Origin: Orbilia blumenaviensis | Lineage: Eukaryota > Ascomycota > Orbiliomycetes > Orbiliales > Orbiliaceae | Length of the DNA stretch: 64,000 nucleotides | NCBI GenBank assembly: GCA_036872755.1 | Contig: JAVHNS010000002.1 | Span: 3,968,001 to 4,032,000 of the forward strand | Direction of reading: 5' to 3' | Shown: piece by piece, positions 24,430 through 37,100 of the stretch | How the letters are laid out: each line of letters starts with the position of its first letter | Numbering within the stretch: position 1 is the stretch's first letter | The notes under the pieces: generated by a model | The model's input: the letters and a program-made list of their open reading frames with translations, nothing else | What the model was told of the DNA's origin: nothing | Database searches by the model: none | Translations under genes and position numbers: made by a program

Positions 24430-26028
24430 TCATACACTTACAACCTTCTCGCTCGGACTATCCGCCTTGACTACGCAGGCACTCTCAACCCATCTTGCAA
24501 GTTTAACACATCCAACATCTACAACCCTCCAAAATATATCACTGACCCAGAATACTGTTGCAAAAACCAAGATTCCACCCCCCATTACTCCACCAATATA
24601 ACCGAATAATGTTGTCCGACCAGTATAACCCCAGATCTTGATAACGCTCCAATATCCCAGACTCCTACATACCGGCCCATGGACTAAGTATAAGGCATAT
24701 GAGATTTTTCCGAGGTACTGAGCGAATCCTGTCGTAAATGGTCTTTGTAGGCTCCTGGGTGTAGATGAAGACAATGCAAAGACAATTATTATCGCGGCGA
24801 TAGATGGCCAAAATCTAGTTTTCTCCGGCACTGATTTTGGTATATAATACGTAATAGTCCGATACCCTGGGGTTTTTCCTGGTTCATGTGCGGGCTGCGA
24901 AGCAAGGTATAGCCCAAGCAGTAGGATAGGAAACAATATATAGTTGTTTCCTTTCGTTTTGTTTTCCGAACGAATGACCGTGAGTTCAGCAAGGACCGAC
25001 CCAGAAAGGAATAAACATACATCCCATCTACCAAGGTGAAAGAGGCATGCGAAGGCCATGATGCTCAAGGTCATCAACCGGACCCAGGGTTTTACTTTCG
25101 ACAGCCCCAACAAGGATAAGAAGACCACCATACTGCACCGAAACTCCACCGGTATAGTCCACAAATGCGGGTCATAAGTTATAAAGTATTCTTTCCAGAT
25201 AAATGGGTTTGACATTCTCGCCCAAGCCCAGAACGCATCCTTCATTTGTCGAGAAAACCCGGTAAGAATTGGCGGGTCCTGTTCTCTCCAGCCGAGAATT
25301 TCCTTCTTATGTCGGGCGTGATTCCATGCCCATGTGAATGCACCGCATTGAATCAAAGCAGCAATGCTAATGACACTCACCAATGTTGGAAGGAAAAGTC
25401 TGATGGCTCGCCGGAAAGTGGATGACGATAAGGTAGACAACAGCGAGGAGTATTCCCGACGACGGATCAGTGTTATCGATTTGTACGAAAGAACATAGCC
25501 GGAAATTACAAAAAATATCGATACCATGGAAGCGCCGCACATATAAAGGCGAATTATCGGCAGCTGAAGAGGGTTGATGTCGGTTGGTCGGTACCAGAAG
25601 CCAGCTTCAAGGGTCGGGAAATAGCCATAAACAAAATGGTAGATAAAGACAAGAAATGCGGCCGTGCCTCTAAGACCATCAAGGTAAGCTGTAGGAGAGA
25701 GTGCATTCGCACGACCAGCGCGTGATAAGCTAGTATTGTTCGCGGGGAGAATTGGCGTAGAAGGAGCAGAGGGTTGAAGAAATGAGGGTACTAGGAAGTG
25801 AATGCACGTTCTAAAGGAGTGCCTCGCGATTGTTGGCGCGATTGACAGTACGCTTGAGGCTGATAGCAGGGATTTATTCTCGGCCGTGGTCGTCGAAGCA
25901 ATCGAAAGTGTAGAATTATTCCGATTATGGTTCGAGACTGCTGGGCGGGCCGTCGAGGACCCAGCAAGTGCTGAAAGTGTTGACTGCAGCCATTTTGTGG
26001 TATCGTGGAATGGCATCATAGGTTTCAT
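24430..26028 (-). CDS. Acyltransferase-3 family multi-pass membrane protein
   Basis: Single exon, 532 residues. The reading frame extends upstream to 26055, but that codon is GTG; 26028 is the first ATG (another follows at 26019). Residues 1-105 are a Ser/Thr-rich cytosolic tail. The domain opens with YLDGLRGTAAFLVFIYHF, the family signature carrying the catalytic-type His. About ten hydrophobic segments follow (for example VSIFFVISGYVLSYKS, LFLPTLVSVISIAALI). DPHLWTIPVEFRCSMVVFL and ISYALYLVHGPV are typical of fungal acyltransferase-3 proteins. This family moves acyl groups onto extracytoplasmic sugars, lipids or metabolites; the substrate here cannot be read from the sequence. No partner genes for a biosynthetic cluster lie next to it. 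The downstream oxidoreductase is 2 kb away and divergent. Confidence 0.88.
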   Translation of the reverse strand: MKPMMPFHDTTKWLQSTLSALAGSSTARPAVSNHNRNNSTLSIASTTTAENKSLLSASSVLSIAPTIARHSFRTCIHFLVPSFLQPSAPSTPILPANNTSLSRAGRANALSPTAYLDGLRGTAAFLVFIYHFVYGYFPTLEAGFWYRPTDINPLQLPIIRLYMCGASMVSIFFVISGYVLSYKSITLIRRREYSSLLSTLSSSTFRRAIRLFLPTLVSVISIAALIQCGAFTWAWNHARHKKEILGWREQDPPILTGFSRQMKDAFWAWARMSNPFIWKEYFITYDPHLWTIPVEFRCSMVVFLSLLGLSKVKPWVRLMTLSIMAFACLFHLGRWDVCLFLSGSVLAELTVIRSENKTKGNNYILFPILLLGLYLASQPAHEPGKTPGYRTITYYIPKSVPEKTRFWPSIAAIIIVFALSSSTPRSLQRPFTTGFAQYLGKISYALYLVHGPVCRSLGYWSVIKIWGYTGRTTLFGYIGGVMGGGILVFATVFWVSDIFWRVVDVGCVKLARWVESACVVKADSPSEKVVSV

Positions 26029-28024
26029 AAACGAGTGAAAGCTGACAAGGGTCACTGCTCTATTGATTTGTCGTGCGACCGTGAAAGAAAGAAAGAAAGA
26101 AAGATTGAGATTAAAAGAAGCAGAGCTTTAGAAAACTCTTCCAATCCGGCCCAAAAATGCTTCGAAGGGGAATACTTCAAAAAGAAATGGTTTTTTTTTA
26201 TTTTTTATTTTTTTAAATTTTTTCCCTTTTCTCGAAAGGATAAGAATAGCATTGGAGAAGAGGAAATCAAGTAACTGTTAGCTGTTTGATTGGTCTCCTG
26301 AGAGACATTCCATTTTCACACAATGGGCGTGAGGATTTTTGCCTGTGATCTGAACAACTGAAACAGAAATAGTGTGGAAACGCTTGCAGGAGGAAATCTA
26401 CCGGGAAAAGACGGGGGCTCAGATGTCAAGGAATGGTAGCGGCTGGTGCACGGAAGGTAACCTTGAGATATCTACAACGTTCCAAATTTGTGAACCGAGT
26501 CGAGTCCAAAACACATGATTGCTGCCATAGAAAGTTTGGGTGAGGTATCTCCGGGTATCGTTACTCGCCCGTGATGGCGGAATATTACCATTATAGCAAA
26601 ACCCAAACTCCTCGAAATATATATTCAGGTCATTGTTTAGCACTCGACTAACATCGCATTTAGGCCGCACACGTATCTATACTTAGCAAGTGGGCAGTGG
26701 TGTCAAGATCGAATTCGAAGTTAATGTTGTGCCTGCCAAGTAGCCATGGCAAGATCTTGAGAGTTAGAGAATGCTTGATTCCCGTTCCCGGTTTTCGTCT
26801 TGCAATTTTGGCAAATCATGAGCCAGGGCCAGGTAGACTTTCACTCTCGGTTCAATTTGACCAATGATAAATTTGGATTTCTGGGCGCCCTTAAATCCGT
26901 TAGAAGTAGGAGAATCAGGATTTTAGAACATTTTCGCCCGAGAGACTTTGACGGGCCTCACAGAAGGGCAGAAGAACAATAGAAATATCATGATGTATCG
27001 ACGTTGATGACAAAAGATTTTAGGCTAACGTCTGCGCATACGCGTAATTGCAAACCGTATACATGGTACGTAGGAATACGAAATATGGAAATAATTATAA
27101 CAAGCTCCGAGTAATTCCAATGCAATGGAAAAGACCAACCGTCCGCAAAACCATTAAGTTTCCGCTGAATAAGCTCCGCCTATGACATGCTTATTCATCC
27201 ATGGAAAACTTCTAGTCTATATTTGGTCCAAGCTAGCGCGGGTACATATGCAACACCAACACAAAGTTGAACCGCTGGATCCAAGAAATGCATGGCGCGC
27301 ATGAATTCGAATGCCGGTCGGCATTGTCATGAAAAGTTCTTTCCGTGCATATTCTTTCTAATTTGGGGGGTTTATCATGAAACGCTATGCTATGAGATAC
27401 ATGCGGGACGCGCGGTTTTTACTAATCTTTCAAGGAAAAGAAAGAAAGACAGAAAGAAAGCTGGAAGAAAGAGAGAGAACTAACGCATAACGTTATAAGA
27501 TAAATCGAAGCTAGGCTTGGTTTAAGCTAAGCTAGAGATGGTCATATGCATGCGGCATCTTTATGGATTTCACAGAGGAGTAACTTTGGTTACTTGTGTC
27601 GTAAATCAACTACGAAATACACTAGAGCTAAACGGCAGCAGGGGTCCCCTCACAAGCCAACCCTCTTTAAAAACTCCATGCTACAAAGTCTATAAATTCG
27701 TCGCCTTTTCTGATTCCAATGCTGCCATCAAGCAATCTTTAACATTTGTTGAATAGCTGAAACAAACGTCATTACCATATACTCATCACAATTAGTCTCG
27801 TTGCATCCCATTTTACCCAGAGAAATCTTCAAAACGCAGCAAGTAGAGCTCAAGTATGTGCATTTGTAATGTGCTTCTTAGCAACTTTTAAAACCCATCG
27901 ATATCGCGGCGGCGATATACATACTCTAAAATCAGATACTCCATCAACCCCGATATCCAATACCTTTGATCAGATTGCAAAGTTTTTACTAATTGATATC
28001 CCATATGGCCATAGTTAGCGCAAA
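26029..28024. other. Divergent intergenic region, about 2 kb
   Basis: It contains the promoters of the acyltransferase (minus) and the oxidoreductase (plus). There is a GAAA microsatellite next to the acyltransferase start and a second GAAA/AAAG-rich stretch near 27435-27478. No gene recognised. Confidence 0.55.
26083..26103. repeat. (GAAA)n microsatellite
   Basis: About five GAAA units in the presumed 5' leader of the acyltransferase gene (CTTT-rich on the transcribed sense strand). Confidence 0.9.
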
Positions 28025-30059
28025 ATGAGAGGAGTTAAAGTGGATCAAATCGGCGGCGCCTACCAGGTCACTAATGACCTCCAAAGGCCCTCTCCGGATG
28101 CTAACCAACTCCTAGTAAAGCCGATATTTGGTGCCGTCAACCCAGTGTGAGAGTCCATCTTACAATTGAAATACAAAAGCACATACTTACAATTTCCATT
28201 CGCTCTTCCCGTTTCAAAGAGACGAGTTGATGAGAAACTCCGGTCTCCTCGTTACGAGTTGGCCATGGACGCCATGCTGCGATGTGGCAGGCATTGTGGT
28301 CGAGGTTGGAAGCGGGGTCACCAAATTCAAGGCTGGAGACCAAGTTTTCGGCTGCCAGGGGGTGGGATTTCCAGGATCCGGAGGAGCTGCAGAATACGTA
28401 AGCCCCCCTAAGTTTTTCGTGTAATAACTTATATATCTTCCTTATCTGATTTGATATCAATATTTTGCCACCTTAGTGTCTTTTTAGGGAGGATATAGTT
28501 TTCAAAAAGCCAGATCACATCCCTCTTGCAGAAGCTGCGACAATGGGAGTGGGAAACCAGGTTGGCACCCCCTCCCCCCCAACTTAACAGTATCGCTGTA
28601 TGCTTGCCAAAGACGCACATATGCACGCTTCCTAAGACCTTCACCACACTACACTGAAAGACTCAGGATATATCCAACTGCCTGATCCTAACTGGCATGG
28701 TCATATGAGCCCCCTGGCCTGTCTCTGAAGCTGTGCATATGCTGACCAAATGCGCGCTTACTGAAAATCCTATAGACAGCAGCTCTTGGCTTGTGGGGTG
28801 GGCTAAATATCGATATCCCAGACCCACAAAACCTACCAGATATCTCTGAGGAGTGGGTTTTGGTACTCGGAGGCGGGGGAAGCGTTGGAGGCTATGCCGT
28901 CCAGGTAAGCAATCTACACAAACCCAATGAGACCACTCAAACCATACACTTCATCTATGGAACCTGTACCCCGCTCTGAATCCATGTACCAATAAATGCT
29001 TTCAAGCATGGGGTTTTGAAGCCTGTTCTTCTAAATAAATGACTCCTTAAAACCATAGCCCTGTTGTGCTATACAGGATGGAATCCTGCAGAAAGCTAAC
29101 ATATTGCTCAACTACGTTAGCTCTCAAAGCTATCCGGTTACAAGGTTATCGCGAGTGTATCAACTAGGTCGGCCGGCGTAAGTAGCTCTACCTCTACCCC
29201 TCCCTCTAGATATCGTTATGTCCTGCCCATGTGCGCATGTCTGCCTGTGACATGATTGTGCATCGAACAAGCCCCAAACCGGACCCAAAATAAGGACAAA
29301 CGCGATTCCTTCCCGTTGGATTAAGATTACTAGAGTTCTTAGTTTATACTTCTACCTCCTGTTGTGCTAACTATTATTTACGATCCAGGCCGCCATTGCC
29401 CAGGGCGCTGATGAGACCGTTGATTACAAAACACCCGTTAGTACACAGATTGCTAAAATCAAAGCAGTAACTCAAGGGAAGCTTCGTCGAATCATCGATG
29501 CCACTTCCTTCAACGCGGAATTTGCAAAGAAAGTCCTCGAGGAGGTCAAGGATGATGCTGGAGAAAAGTATTTCACTTCCGTCAATGACTGGTAAGTAGT
29601 AGTAATTTGTAACCTTGCCCTTGGCATAGATAATGGCCTCAGATTCCTTATCCGCAGCTGGATCAACTCTTCCCTTATTTGCCCCCCCCCCCCCTTCTTT
29701 TTTTTCTTTTCTTCTTTTTTTCTTCGTCTTTATTATTTTATTTTTTTGACAGATATCAACCCTCGCTACCGTCTCTTTTCAGTCCACTAACTCATACTAG
29801 GGAAGACTTCGGTCCCCTTCCGGGTGACGCCAAATTTTATCCCATATCCGTCGGGCCTCTTGGCCGCCCTGAAGCAACAGAGCTCAACGACCTTCTCTCC
29901 AAATTCATCGCTGTCATTCAAGTACTCATCGATACTGAAAAAATCAAACCCGGTGAATATAGTCTCGTAGGGGAGACCGGGTTTGAAAGCTTCATTGAAG
30001 CAGTCAAGGTCCAGAGCAACGGGTCAGCAAAGAAAGTTGTGGCTAAACTCCAAGAGTGA
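28025..30059 (+). CDS. MDR-family zinc-independent oxidoreductase (ToxD / trans-enoyl reductase-like)
   Basis: Seven exons: 28025-28146, 28220-28397, 28477-28560, 28776-28904, 29121-29177, 29389-29591, 29801-30059. They join in phase to 343 residues, the usual length for ToxD/LovC-type enzymes. The N-terminal GroES-like part has VDELMRNSG and CCDVAGIVVEVGSGVTKFKAGD. The Rossmann part has VLGGGGSVGGYAVQ (NADP-binding glycine motif), VIASVSTRS and a C-terminal YPISVGPLGRPEA. Catalytic zinc ligands of classical alcohol dehydrogenases are absent, which points to an enoyl or quinone reductase reaction with NADPH. The donor of intron 3 (GTTGGC) is weak. Acceptors for exons 3, 5 and 7 were chosen by phase and family fit; the nearest CAG before exon 7 would create a stop. 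No polyketide synthase is nearby, so a biosynthetic role is unsupported. Confidence 0.85.
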
Positions 30060-31091
30060 TATAGCTAGGGCCCCCTGTATACCCAGGGAAGATTTTACTT
30101 TTGAGTTTTCCGTATTCCAGTGACTGCAGACCATACCTTCTAAGTAGTCTCGCTTTCAGACTCTGTTTATCAGTAACGTTACAACGTTCATCCTCTTTCC
30201 TATGATGTTCAACACATTTTACGCGTGTTATTTTTTGCATCCACATCTGTCCTCTGAATCAAGACGACCTTCTCTATGGGCTAACATGCCCCAAACAATG
30301 TTATCCTAAATCCTTGAATAAATTTGAATAAGGTTCCCTAATAGGGGATTAAATATATACTTATAAACCTAACTGTCTCTATTTTAGCTAATATCGGTGC
30401 AGTATGTACCTACCTCGTAGGCGTCCTAAAGACCAACCCGATCCAGCATAATTGCTCAGTTGAATACCAAGAAGGCATCCATCATAGCTACGAGTTTCCT
30501 ATAGTAATTTTACTACCATACCGGCGGTGTTGATTTAGAAGCGACGGAAATCCCCACTATCATCGCCCGTCACAAATTTTATTATAGAAGATTACACTAC
30601 ACCGTTCACAGTATGGGGTTATGTACATAAAAAAAACCACTATTACAAGTGCCAGAAGAAGGAAAAATACTCAGGGGTATCAAAAAAGAAAGAAAGAAAA
30701 AGAAGAGGGGAAAAAAGTAATTACATTGGAATCCGGACCATGCACAGTGGCAAGAAGTTCAAAACGAAGCTTCGAAAATAAACGTTTCGGGGAGGTTTCG
30801 CACATACATTCGTCTATTCGTAGAAATTTGAATAACGGCAGAGAAAAGAATAATGAAGCAAGAATTTAGGTATATACCTATATATATATATATACATGAG
30901 GGTGTTACTAGGAGAGAGCATACCTAACAATGGGTTCGATGGGCATAGAACAGCGATAGAAGCGATTAATACACGGGTAGGAAAGAGAGGACAATAATAG
31001 GCTTGTGTGACACAGACGTCTTAGACTCCATAACGCATAACTTAGGACTCTATTAACAGTAGACTGCCCGCTAGACGGTGTAATCAAAGTT
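30060..31091. other. Convergent intergenic region
   Basis: Between the 3' ends of the oxidoreductase and tbf1. AT-rich, with a 16-nt TA run (30879-30894) and GAAA-rich sequence near 30660-30715. No gene seen. Confidence 0.6.
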
Positions 31092-34000
31092 TTACTTACT
31101 CCCCGTCACAGCACCTTCGGCAGGGTTCTGTACGACAGAAGATGCGGTTTTTTGTGATGATATAGAAGCAATTGAAGATTGCGATTGAGGAAGCACTGTG
31201 GAGGCGCTTGAAAGGGACAATTGAGGCGCTGCGCCCGATATAGGCTGCGCATCAGAATCAGAGGAGACTATTGAAGATTGTTGTTGAGGAGGCACGGGTG
31301 CGGCCGAAACTGGTGGTTGAGAAACAGTCGAGGATGATGATGGCACTTGAGGTGTTACAGGAACAGGAAATGTTAACGGGTGAGGGGTAGAAACCGAGTT
31401 TGGCCCTTGGGGTGCCACCTTCGGTACCTGTTGGGATTCTTTCGGCTTCGTAGTGGCAGCAACAGTTGGGGGCTGAACAGGGGGGGCGGGGTTTGTTTGT
31501 TTAGAAACCGTGGCAGCAGATTGTTGAACGACAGCCGAAGCAATTGGATAACGTTGAACATGCGGTGTCGTCTGGGTTTGTGTAGTAACGGAATGTTGTG
31601 GAGGGCCAGAGGTAGCGGTCCTTTGTTGTTGGGATTGCGTTTGTGCCTGTGGCGTCTGGGGCGCGCGTGGGGTGGAGGAGGTAGTGGTGTGATATTGCGC
31701 AGCTTGTGGTTGAGCCTGTTGTCGCGGTGCCGTCGAAGCGTTATGATAATGGCTTGCAATTGGCTCTGCCTTCGGAGTAACTACAGAGTGGGTTTGGGAA
31801 GGGGGGCCACCTTGGGACATCGCCCAGCGTGGTGGGTTATGGGCCGTTGGGACAGGTGTAGGTTGCGGTCGCGGCGGTTGAAGCATTGGTTGCGAATGAT
31901 GGCCATGGGCACGGAGAGCAGCATTGCCCTCACTGCCAACAGCCCCACTAGCGAGAACGTTGAGAGCATCTACAGTTGCCCTGTTTTGTATAGCCTCTTC
32001 TTCCTGTTGTTTCCGTTTTTCATTTTTCGCGACTTGTCCAGGTGCTCGAGTCTTAAGTTCTCCAGTGACGAACTGCAAGTAATATGGTACTTCCATCCCA
32101 CTCTTCAAAAAGAACAGCTTTAAATTTCGGGCTTTGTCCTTTAATTGAACTTGGTTGCGATCCTTCAACGCTTCACTAACAGTTCCACCAGCTCCAAACA
32201 TAGCAAGGATCTGAGACCAATGGGGTCCTTTCACATAGTCAAGACCGACCATTAGTGCATGCTCCTCTTCTGTACTCCAGGGACGACGCTGAGAGGGTAG
32301 GCCTGCTCTGCGCGCATTAGGCGATTGGCGGGCGGTAGCCGCTAATCTCGCCTGCTCGTAGAGGATGTGTGTAGGGGTCGTTTGTTCAGGATGCGGGGTT
32401 GCAGCCTGCGAAGTACCGACTGACAGGGCTGGGTTCGGAGAGTTACCAGATAGCGATGTCTGGCTAATTCCCGGGGCAGCAACATGCGCAGGGTATGTTG
32501 CGTGCATACTCGGACGCCCTACAGAACTGTAACCGGGGAACACAGGTTGGGACCCAGGAGGAGCATACAAAGTGGAATGTTGGCTATATAAAGAGTTCGG
32601 CGTCTGTGTCTGGGTCTGGAACATGTGTTTGTTCGAATCACCCTGCGCAGCTTCTAGGCGTTTCAGTTTCCTCCGAGTAATCGGGGCTAGTATCGACTCC
32701 CTATGCTTCGTAACATATTGAATCATCTCCCGAAGCCAGTCCTGCCAGGGATAAATCTCTCGTAGAACAGGAACATCTGAGGGCGCTCTCTCAAGCTGCT
32801 CTCGCCGGTTTTTGACACGGCCAAGAAACTCAATTTCGCTAGGGATTAACTCTTTCGAGCCTCCCCTACGATCAGTCAGTTTCCCAGCGATATCATCCTC
32901 AAACAAGTCATCCAGTAGTTGTTCCTTGGTCTTCTCGCCAGTATCAATCGCAGATATATACGCCTGAGTTTTTAGGCCAAGGAATAGACCACCCTGGTTT
33001 TTAAGGAGGCGCCCGCCTTCTGGAACAAATGTCGATAGGAAATATCGATTAAGATGAAAAAAGCCGACCTCGGTAGAGCCGAATAGAGATGTCACAAAAG
33101 TCGCAAGGTTGACTTGTCGGATCATATTGCGGTGTTCCGGAACCTGAAACCTTAATTCATCTGTTGACAGAAATGCCTCACTGCTATAGAGACGTTTCGT
33201 TTGGAAGAACAAAGCCTTGAGTGTGGCATATGCTTGCCCCTGGTCTGTCTCTGGTTGGGTCACCGTTACCAATGTATCCATAAATTGGCCTTGTAGCAGT
33301 GTCCCAAGAAGCTGAGATGACTAAAATATAGTTAGTAAAGACCATTTGGTTTTGTAGCAGTACGTAAAGCTTACCAAATTGTCAAGAATAGGAAGTGACT
33401 GTATCCTTAGGTGCTGACTCGGGTCGAGAAGTTGACCATTTGTGAAGGAGCTGAAGGAATACCCAGAGGCGCCCGGGAGAGGATCATCGGTTGACTCTTT
33501 CTCATAGTCATCATCACTATCAGAAATATAGTCAAGCCGATGTGCCGGTTCTTCAACCGGAAGCCGAGGCGCCTCCTGCAATGTAGTCTGAGACCCAATC
33601 GACAACTCTTTAACACGGGGTTGTGATGCAGCAGAGGGATGGAGAACCTGCTGTCTCTTTGGAGGTGATGCAAGGGCTTCCAGGGACACCTCCGCAGCCC
33701 GCTTGACACCCGCTGTAGAAGATGAATTAATCGACGCCTGTGCGACGGCAGGTGGTGGAACAGAAGGCACGGCGAGAGCTGGTGTTCGAGGGGCGGATGC
33801 AGGAGCAGTGATTGGGGTGGCTGGTGCACTGCTCACCCGTAAGGGTTCGACCTTCTGACCCTGTTGGACACCTTGCTTGAGCTGGACGATGGGAGCTGGC
33901 TTCTCCGGTGATTGAGTAGCTGCTCTGCTGGCTCTTTGAGACTCGTCATGGGCCTTGTTAAAGGCGGCAATTGCACTTAGATCCCCATGGTCCATGAGAT

Positions 34001-34162
34001 CACTAGAATGACCAACTATACGGAAGGTCATCAATCAGTAACGACAATTGACACATAGTGACACTGTAACGAAGGGACCATCACCACGATACGGCTTTTG
34101 GCATAGAGTAAGCGAGAAGGAGACGAACCCGACAATGCAGACGCCGAAGCAGCCTCAATCAT
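31092..34162 (-). CDS. tbf1: Tbf1-type telobox Myb protein with TRFH-like domain
   Basis: Three exons on the minus strand (34162-34129, 34015-33375, 33320-31092), 967 residues, all in phase. Seen: a disordered Pro/Ala/Ser N-terminus; a helical region (about residues 205-440, including LLGTLLQGQFMDTLV and LATFVTSLFGSTEVGFFHLNRYFL) that fits the TRF-homology dimerisation domain of Tbf1/Taz1; and a Myb/telobox domain (about 572-630) with RRPWSTEEEHALMVGL, GPHWSQIL and NQVQLKDKARNLKLFFLK. The VQLKDKARN-type third helix is the diagnostic telobox that reads TTAGGG repeats. The C-terminal about 300 residues are Gln/Pro/Thr-rich and disordered. Tbf1 proteins bind subtelomeric and promoter TTAGGG sites in the nucleus as insulators and transcription factors. 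A Taz1/TRF-like telomere role is the alternative. The first exon is short (34 nt) and less certain than the others. Confidence 0.88.
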
Positions 34163-37100
34163 AGTGACGACGAAGGGGAAGGTCGTTAGACCTGAGGCTG
34201 GTAGATTACTACAGGTTCGGTTTAGACTACGTCATGACATAACAGATTTTAGCTATCATCGACATCATAATCCACTTCAAAGGGAAGAGAGATGTTTCTC
34301 TATCATCACCATCGACGACGACAATGACGACGATGTAAAATACGGAGGTGATGGTGACGGTGGTGATGAAGCTGATGACAACAGCGACAGCGCCGAGACA
34401 TTGACACCGACGGCGCCGACAGGATCATCGTCCCACAGCTACGTCGGCGGCCTCGATGAAGATGAAGATGAGGAAGCTTGATGATAGGGAGCGACTCACT
34501 AGTGTTGCTGGAATAGGCGGCTGACGCGATGTTTGGATGTTGGCGATGGATCTTGCCCTCGAATCTTGCCCGAGCCCTACACCCTGGGATTCTCGTTTAA
34601 GATTTTTTGGGGTGAAGGAAAAAATCAGAAAAAGAAAAGGAAGAGGAGGAGAAAAGGCTGTGACTGCTGAAAGGTGGCAAAATAGGAAGTGTTTGACAAC
34701 TCGGAATGGCAAACGCGTTGTCCAACACATATTTCACAACACATTGTCAAACATTCAACACAGCTCCATCCACACGTCCGGTAACCGAGTCACAACCGAG
34801 TATCGACGTCACTATCCATCTGCCCGAAATTGGAGTGTTCCTGGTTGATGTCTCTCGCCGCGTGAGCTCATGCTTGTCCAAACAGCTCAAACAGCTCCTA
34901 GCTGAAAGACGGATGCGGAAAAAACATGAATCTAGAGTAGGGAATGTATTAACTATCACTGAGTCTGTATTGGCTACATGTACAGGCTTCATGTTATAGT
35001 TGTTTAGCTATTGCCAATTACTACTTGAGTAGTAAGTAGCTATATTGCTTTGCCCGATCCTTTGCGATACCTCAGCTCAGCTGGGAGCCGGCATACACGG
35101 TAAGTACGTAGGTACTGCATATATTAATTACCACGATTGTATGTACCCCTCACAAGTGACGTCTTGTTGCTTCATGACTTATCTCTCACTCACTCTCTCA
35201 CTCTCTGTCTCTCTCATATGCACCCCAGCCCAGCTCGCATCCGGCTTCTCCGCCCCACATACTTGTATTATGACATATTACTGCTCTCTCAAGTTCCAGA
35301 TTCAGGATATTCCTCTGTAAACAACCATGGTGTTTGCATTAATTTCCCGGTTCTTTACCATCTCCTATATGCTAGTCCGTGTATCATTTTTGATAGGATC
35401 TCGATCCCAATATCTTTAAGCGATAGCTTACCACACAATGACGTCTCGACAACGAGAGATGCCCATAACGTAAACAAGTGCTACTTGTCCGCAGACGCAG
35501 TCACATTCTTGAAAAGTGACGATCCGGTTCAACGTCCGGCTCACGTTTAGTCGCCAGCCCGGTCCATAGGGATTTCCCAGGCACAAATATTGAACACTAA
35601 GCGGGTACACTGGAGGTACATATGTCTCTCACCTGGTGATATGTTCGGGCTCGGGGAGCTTGAATTGAGATCTTGATCTTCAACCTCACTTCTGCCTCCA
35701 AGGCAGCCCTTTGGCACCGTGGCCAGCCGCCCGCGCCAGTTTAGAGTTCCTCCGTGTCGAGGACTCATGACTATCGGGTGGAAACTTAGTTTCAATTCAA
35801 GCTCAAGGCACTCTGCTCGCCTTGCCTCTCTGAGCTAAGCTAAGACATCGCCGACTGTGTATCGATAAGAGGAGAAAAACTTTGACTTCATTTCTCCACA
35901 TACCCGAAGAGAGAGAGAGAACGAAAATAAAAACGCCAGAACAAAAAGAAGCTCCGGACCTGACCTCCGCCGGTCAATGTCCTGAACGTTTCATGTTTAA
36001 AATTGCTGATTCTGGAGAAATATTCGTTTGGGAAAAGCTTTTTTCGCATTTGAGTGATTTATGCGGACTCTCGCCTGTGAAACCTCACGATCTCTTCAAT
36101 CCGATCTTGGAGAAAATTTTTTTATCGAGACCGGTACCGCTTATTTCGTTTGGTCTCCACCTCCACAAAATGTCTCCGGTGCTAGTCATTCCGTTTGTTA
36201 TAGATTCTGCAGACTAGACTATAGATTACTAACACCGTTTTCTGCACTCTGATCGGATAAACCATTCATCTGTCAAAATCATTGTAGCACATGATTCCCC
36301 ATATCCGCCGGTTAAATGGAAGCTAACCGTTACCTCCAACCGAGCAGATATCTATGGCGTTCCTCCACACAATCTGCACAAAATAACTTTGTAGGCTGAA
36401 TTTTCTGTTGGCCCGTGAGCTTGTGCAGCTTCATTTGAGCTTTTCTGCCCAATAGAATTAAGGCTATTGCCTGCAGTTCGGAGAGCTTCTATACTGCATA
36501 ATCTGAAGCTCTCTATAGACGGAAGGCGCTCAAACATTTCCCCAGCTTCTCTCCGGCTTCCACAAACCTTGTTCTTCCCTCGCCTCCACACTTTTCGAAG
36601 GTCTTGAGTTTGCGCCGATACAGCCACTGCATCCTGCGGGCACTTTTTACCGTTCTTCTTGATCAGTTGAAAGAGGCTTGAACCAGGGTTCCATAGCTAT
36701 TGCATTGCATACTGCCGTTAGACCCTGAGCTTCCGTAGACGCCGGTCCTCTCGCAATTATCCGCAATTGTAACCACTCAGCTGCTCAGTTCGTCTTTTGC
36801 TCAAACCAGACAAGCTTCGAAATCTCGACCTTCGATTCTATGTATATTTTTTATAAATTTTATACTCCCCATGTATCCGGTGGCAAAGTCTTTTGATTAC
36901 CCCAGATCACGAGTCCACTGCATTAATCCGAACCCCGGATCAACCCTCCAGAAACCCCATCGTATGCCTGTATCAGATGCTATAGCACCAGTAATTAAGC
37001 AGTTTCGAAGCAAGCAAAATTCTTTTCACCCGGAATAACTTAATGCAGTCGTCTACACCCAATCACATGCCATACATTAATTTGTAGTCAATAAATCCGG

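Noticed and set aside
26029..26055. Acyltransferase start at 26055
   Set aside because: The codon there is GTG; the first in-frame ATG is at 26028.
34164..34481. Acidic 105-codon plus-strand frame beside the tbf1 start
   Set aside because: It begins with GTG, abuts tbf1 on the opposite strand, and its Asp-rich part is GAC/GAT repeat; no domain.
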